Below are positions 4,935-7,637 of a stretch of DNA of 7,637 nt, piece after piece (position 1 is the first letter of the stretch; each line of letters opens with the position of its first letter). Made by a program: the position numbers and the translations under genes. Location: assembly GCA_028287205.1 (NCBI GenBank), contig JAQBQC010000351.1, positions 1-7,637 on the forward strand. The letters run 5' to 3'. The stretch is from Gemmatimonadota bacterium. Its GTDB lineage: Bacteria; Gemmatimonadota; Gemmatimonadetes; Gemmatimonadales; Gemmatimonadaceae. Under the pieces are notes generated by a model. The model made no database searches. It saw only the letters and a list, made by a program, of their open reading frames with translations, and was not told the origin of the DNA.

Positions 4935-7363
4935 GTGATCTCTTCGATGCCCGCGACCTGCCGGCGCGCATTCTCATCGTCGACGACGACCGGCAGAATC
5001 GCAGGCTGCTGGAAGTCATGCTGACCGCCAAGAACTATCAGCTGCAGACGGCCGCAAGCGGAGAGGAGGCTCTCGCCCTGGTGGCAAAACAGCCGCCCGA
5101 TCTCATTCTCCTCGATGTCATGATGCCGGGAATGGACGGGAATGAGGTCGCCAGCACTCTCAAATTGAATCCCGCCACGAAGAACATTCCCATCATCATG
5201 GTTACCGCGCTGAGCAACCACGACGCGCGCATGGTCGCATTGCGCGCCGGAGCGGCGGACTTTCTCACGAAACCGGTGGATCACGCCGAGCTGTGCGTGC
5301 GCGTGAGGAATCTGCTCCGGCTCAAGGCGTACGGCGACTACTACGATCGATACAGCCAGACGCTCGAGCGCGAGGTCATCTCGCGCACCGCGGACCTCCG
5401 CGAGCGGACCGCACTCCTGGAACACCAAACGGCGGTGCTTACGGCACAGGCAGAGCTTCTGGATCTCGCTCGCGATGCGATCGTCGTTCGAGACATGGAC
5501 GGTCGTGTCATCTCGTGGAGTCGTGGAGCGGAGGCCCTGTACGGCTGGGCCAGTGCGGAAGCGATCGGCCACGACGTTTTTGCACTGTTGAGCACGAAGC
5601 TGTTCGAGAGCCGTGAGGCCGCCGATGCCACGCTTCGACTGGAAGGGCAGTGGGAGGGCGAGGCGATTCACCACGCGCGCGATGGCACCCGGTCGATCGT
5701 CGCGAGCCGATGGACGCTGCAGCGAAACGCCGACGGCGTTCCGATTCGAGTGCTCAGCATTGACAACGATATCACGGATCGTAAGCTGGCCGACGCCGAC
5801 CGCCACATGCTCACCGAGCGACTCTCGCTTGCGACGGCTGCCGCGCGAGTCGGCGTGTGGGAATGGGATCTTGCCAGCAACTCACTCATGTGGGATGCGA
5901 CCATGTTCGATATCTACGGAATGGCCCCACTCAGCCCGATGCCCTACGAGCGTTGGTCGGCGACCGTCGCTCCCGAGGATCTGCCAACGGTGGAAGCGGC
6001 GCAGCGGCTCACGATCGAAAACAAGGGTCAGGTGTCTGCGGAATATCGGATCATTCTCGAGGATGGATCCGTCCGGATCATTTCCTACGTCGAGCGCGTC
6101 GTTCTCGACGAGCAGGGTAACGTGACCCGCATGATCGGCGTCAACGCCGACGTCACCGAACGAAAGGCCGCCGAGGAAGCGCTGGAGCAGAACGGCAAGG
6201 AGCGCATGCGCTTCAAGGACGAGTTTCTCTCGAACGTGTCGCACGAGCTTCGCTCACCTCTCACGGCAATCAAGCAGTTCACGTCGATTCTGTTCAGCGG
6301 CATTGCCGGGGAGCTGAGTCCCGTTCAGCGAGAGTATCAACAGATCGTGTTGAAAAACGTTCGGCAGCTGCAATCCATGATCGATGATCTGCTCGAGGTT
6401 ACTCGCCTCGAGAGCGGCAAGCTCACCGTGGAGCTGGAGAGCACGTCGATACACGATGCCATTGGAGATGCGCTGGACACCTTGCAGGGTGCGGCCCGCT
6501 CGAAGGGCGTCCAGATCTCGTGGGACGTGCCGCCCGATCTGCCGGCTGCGTACGCCGACCAAACTCGCCTGCGGCAAATGCTGATCATTCTTCTGGACAA
6601 CGCGATCAAGTTCACCGCCAAGGGCGGGAACGCGCAGATCAGGGCGCAGCTGCTTCCGAGCGATTCCCGATACTTGCTGCTCGAGGTTTCGGACGACGGC
6701 TGCGGGATCCCCGCCGACAGAGTCGAGCACCTTTTCGATCGACTCTACCAGGCTTCTGCGACTACGACCGCGAGCCGTAAAGGGCTGGGTCTCGGCCTGT
6801 ATATCTGTAGGGAGCTGTCAGCCCTGCAGGGGGGAGAAATCCGGGTGGCACAACGGCTGCCACGCGGAAGCACGTTTTCATTCACGATTCCTGTTTTCTC
6901 ACTGAGCAGCGTGATTGCTCCGCTATTGAACGACGGAGCATGGCCGGGGGACTCGACGTCGCTGGTCACGGTGACGCTTGGACTCAGTGGTGCGGCACCT
7001 TCGTCACAATTCCATGAAGACTGGTCTCGCGACGCCCGGAGCCTGCTCGGGCGGTGTCTGCGGCCGGAGCTCGATGTCCTGCTCCCGCGCACGCACTCGG
7101 CCGAGCCGGGCGGGCAGTTCTTCATTGCGACATTCGCCGACGATCTCGGTACGTCGGTGCTCGCCAGTAACATCCGCAGCGAATTCGAACGCTTCGGTCG
7201 CCTGGACGAGACCGGCCTCACACTTTCGATCACGCACAAAGTGCTGTCGGAGCGGAAAGGCGGAAGGGAAACCTCCGCCGACGTGCTGATCTCAACGCTG
7301 GTCTCGACTCTCGAGGCAGCCATCGAATCACAAATTCTTTCGGGCGCGGTTCAACATGAGTAA
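4931..7363 (+). CDS. Soluble histidine kinase with N-terminal receiver, REC-PAS-PAS-HisKA-HATPase plus C-terminal extension
   Basis: An 810-residue cytoplasmic kinase whose activity is probably set by its own N-terminal receiver. REC (about 12-130) has VDDD at 17-20, D62, T92 and K114 (TKP). A charged helix, likely a coiled coil (about 135-178), leads to PAS1 (about 178-285, ending in ITDRK) and a PAS_3-like PAS2 (about 300-412, ending in VTERK). HisKA has H438 in SHELRSP. The HATPase has N557 (N-box), DDGCGI (588-593) and GLGLGLYI (618-625). Residues from about 660 to 810 go beyond a normal kinase and have the motif order of a GGDEF domain, but GGQFF (727-731) stands where GGDEF would be, so it would be catalytically dead. 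No membrane segment is visible. It overlaps both neighbours and probably receives phosphate from the upstream kinase or free receiver, signalling on to the next gene's product. Confidence 0.93.
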   Translation: MSDLFDARDLPARILIVDDDRQNRRLLEVMLTAKNYQLQTAASGEEALALVAKQPPDLILLDVMMPGMDGNEVASTLKLNPATKNIPIIMVTALSNHDARMVALRAGAADFLTKPVDHAELCVRVRNLLRLKAYGDYYDRYSQTLEREVISRTADLRERTALLEHQTAVLTAQAELLDLARDAIVVRDMDGRVISWSRGAEALYGWASAEAIGHDVFALLSTKLFESREAADATLRLEGQWEGEAIHHARDGTRSIVASRWTLQRNADGVPIRVLSIDNDITDRKLADADRHMLTERLSLATAAARVGVWEWDLASNSLMWDATMFDIYGMAPLSPMPYERWSATVAPEDLPTVEAAQRLTIENKGQVSAEYRIILEDGSVRIISYVERVVLDEQGNVTRMIGVNADVTERKAAEEALEQNGKERMRFKDEFLSNVSHELRSPLTAIKQFTSILFSGIAGELSPVQREYQQIVLKNVRQLQSMIDDLLEVTRLESGKLTVELESTSIHDAIGDALDTLQGAARSKGVQISWDVPPDLPAAYADQTRLRQMLIILLDNAIKFTAKGGNAQIRAQLLPSDSRYLLLEVSDDGCGIPADRVEHLFDRLYQASATTTASRKGLGLGLYICRELSALQGGEIRVAQRLPRGSTFSFTIPVFSLSSVIAPLLNDGAWPGDSTSLVTVTLGLSGAAPSSQFHEDWSRDARSLLGRCLRPELDVLLPRTHSAEPGGQFFIATFADDLGTSVLASNIRSEFERFGRLDETGLTLSITHKVLSERKGGRETSADVLISTLVSTLEAAIESQILSGAVQHE
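6909..7360 (+). other. C-terminal extension of second kinase, candidate degenerate GGDEF-fold domain
   Basis: Residues 660-810 of the second kinase. A hydrophobic strand LVTVTLGL (678-685) sits where GGDEF proteins have their first metal-binding strand, but lacks its aspartate. A helix with LL at 705-706 lies 21-22 residues before GGQFF (727-731). The helix LASNIRSEF (744-752) and the strand LTLSI (763-767) follow. In the intact GGDEF protein at the start of this window the corresponding distances are nearly the same (LL about 21 residues before GGDEF; the SIG serine about 40 residues after it, against 35 here). No catalytic or I-site residue is kept. Fold assignment is inference. Confidence 0.45.
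7356..7363 (+). promoter_or_regulatory. Eight-base gene overlap coupling second kinase and last receiver
   Basis: ATG of the last receiver (7356-7358) lies inside the kinase's final codons, and the kinase stops at TAA 7361-7363. No strong Shine-Dalgarno sequence precedes it (CGGGCG at 7341-7346 is the best purine-rich stretch). Translation is probably coupled, which would keep the two products in a fixed ratio. Confidence 0.75.
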
Positions 7364-7637
7364 CAAAAAGATTCTGGTCGTCGAGGATGATTCCGATGTA
7401 CGACTCGGGTTTCACGTGCTTCTCAAATCTCATGGCTACGATACTTTCTTCGCCACCGATTCGACGTCCGCTGTGAGCGAGGCGCGGAAGCATCTGCCGG
7501 ACCTGATCATCCTGGATCTCGGTCTGCCCGCAGGCGATGGCTTCCTCGTTCTCGACCGGTACCGCGCGAACACATTTCTCTCGGTAGTCCCGGTCATCGT
7601 CGTATCAGCACGCGACCTCCACGGAAACAAGGAACGC
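7356..7637 (+). CDS. Response regulator receiver protein, 3' partial
   Basis: The first 94 residues of a receiver domain, cut by the window end. It begins with the typical short leader and strand (KKILVVEDD, acidic residues E10, D11, D12). It has phosphoacceptor D54 in IILDLGLPAGDG and a serine at the switch position (S84 in VIVVSA). The conserved lysine and the last helices lie beyond the edge, so it cannot be told whether this is another single-domain receiver or carries an output domain such as a DNA-binding or GGDEF module. It overlaps the second kinase by 8 bases in the same direction, making it the natural phosphate acceptor of that kinase. The start is well supported by the family's usual N-terminus. 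Confidence 0.9.
   Translation, partial: MSNKKILVVEDDSDVRLGFHVLLKSHGYDTFFATDSTSAVSEARKHLPDLIILDLGLPAGDGFLVLDRYRANTFLSVVPVIVVSARDLHGNKER

Noticed and set aside
4889..5806. Minus-strand open frame of 305 codons opposite the second kinase
   Set aside because: Shadow of the REC and PAS coding region; no motifs, no independent start signal.
1..7637. Mobile elements, CRISPR arrays, tRNA or rRNA genes, defence or toxin modules
   Set aside because: No spaced direct repeats, transposase motifs, terminal inverted repeats or RNA-gene signatures were seen. The only sizeable repeat is the in-frame PAS duplication.

Overview
All five protein-coding genes lie on the + strand, are packed almost without gaps, and encode signal transduction proteins. 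No RNA gene, insertion sequence, CRISPR array or attachment site is visible. The sequence is GC-rich (roughly 60% by eye) with strong G/C preference at third codon positions. That fits a free-living bacterium with a large signalling repertoire, such as Gemmatimonadota, Acidobacteriota or Proteobacteria. The taxon is a guess from composition and domain style.

Layout. Bases 1-1457 hold the C-terminal part of a PAS-GGDEF-EAL cyclic-di-GMP enzyme whose start lies before the window. Bases 1458-1618 are a non-coding gap with three short hairpins and no clear promoter. Bases 1619-4564 encode a soluble hybrid histidine kinase (PAS-PAS-PAS-HisKA-HATPase-REC-REC). One base later, 4566-4934 encodes a stand-alone DivK/CheY-type receiver. 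It overlaps by an ATGA junction with 4931-7363, a second soluble kinase (REC-PAS-PAS-HisKA-HATPase plus a C-terminal extension). That kinase overlaps by 8 bases with a further receiver protein at 7356, which runs off the window.

How they may work together. The last four genes look like one translationally coupled operon for a cytoplasmic phosphorelay: two kinases and five receiver domains, with no HPt domain and no DNA-binding output in view. A plausible flow is from kinase 1 to its own receivers, to the free receiver and/or the N-terminal receiver of kinase 2, then to the last receiver. The cyclic-di-GMP enzyme is a separate upstream unit, and its link to the relay is only positional.

Most notable observations: a tandem PAS duplication in kinase 1 (98 of 132 residues identical, counted by hand, without gaps), and a C-terminal extension of kinase 2 whose motif order and spacing resemble a catalytically dead GGDEF domain. 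The system as a whole looks like a variant of known multi-receiver phosphorelays rather than a wholly new class.
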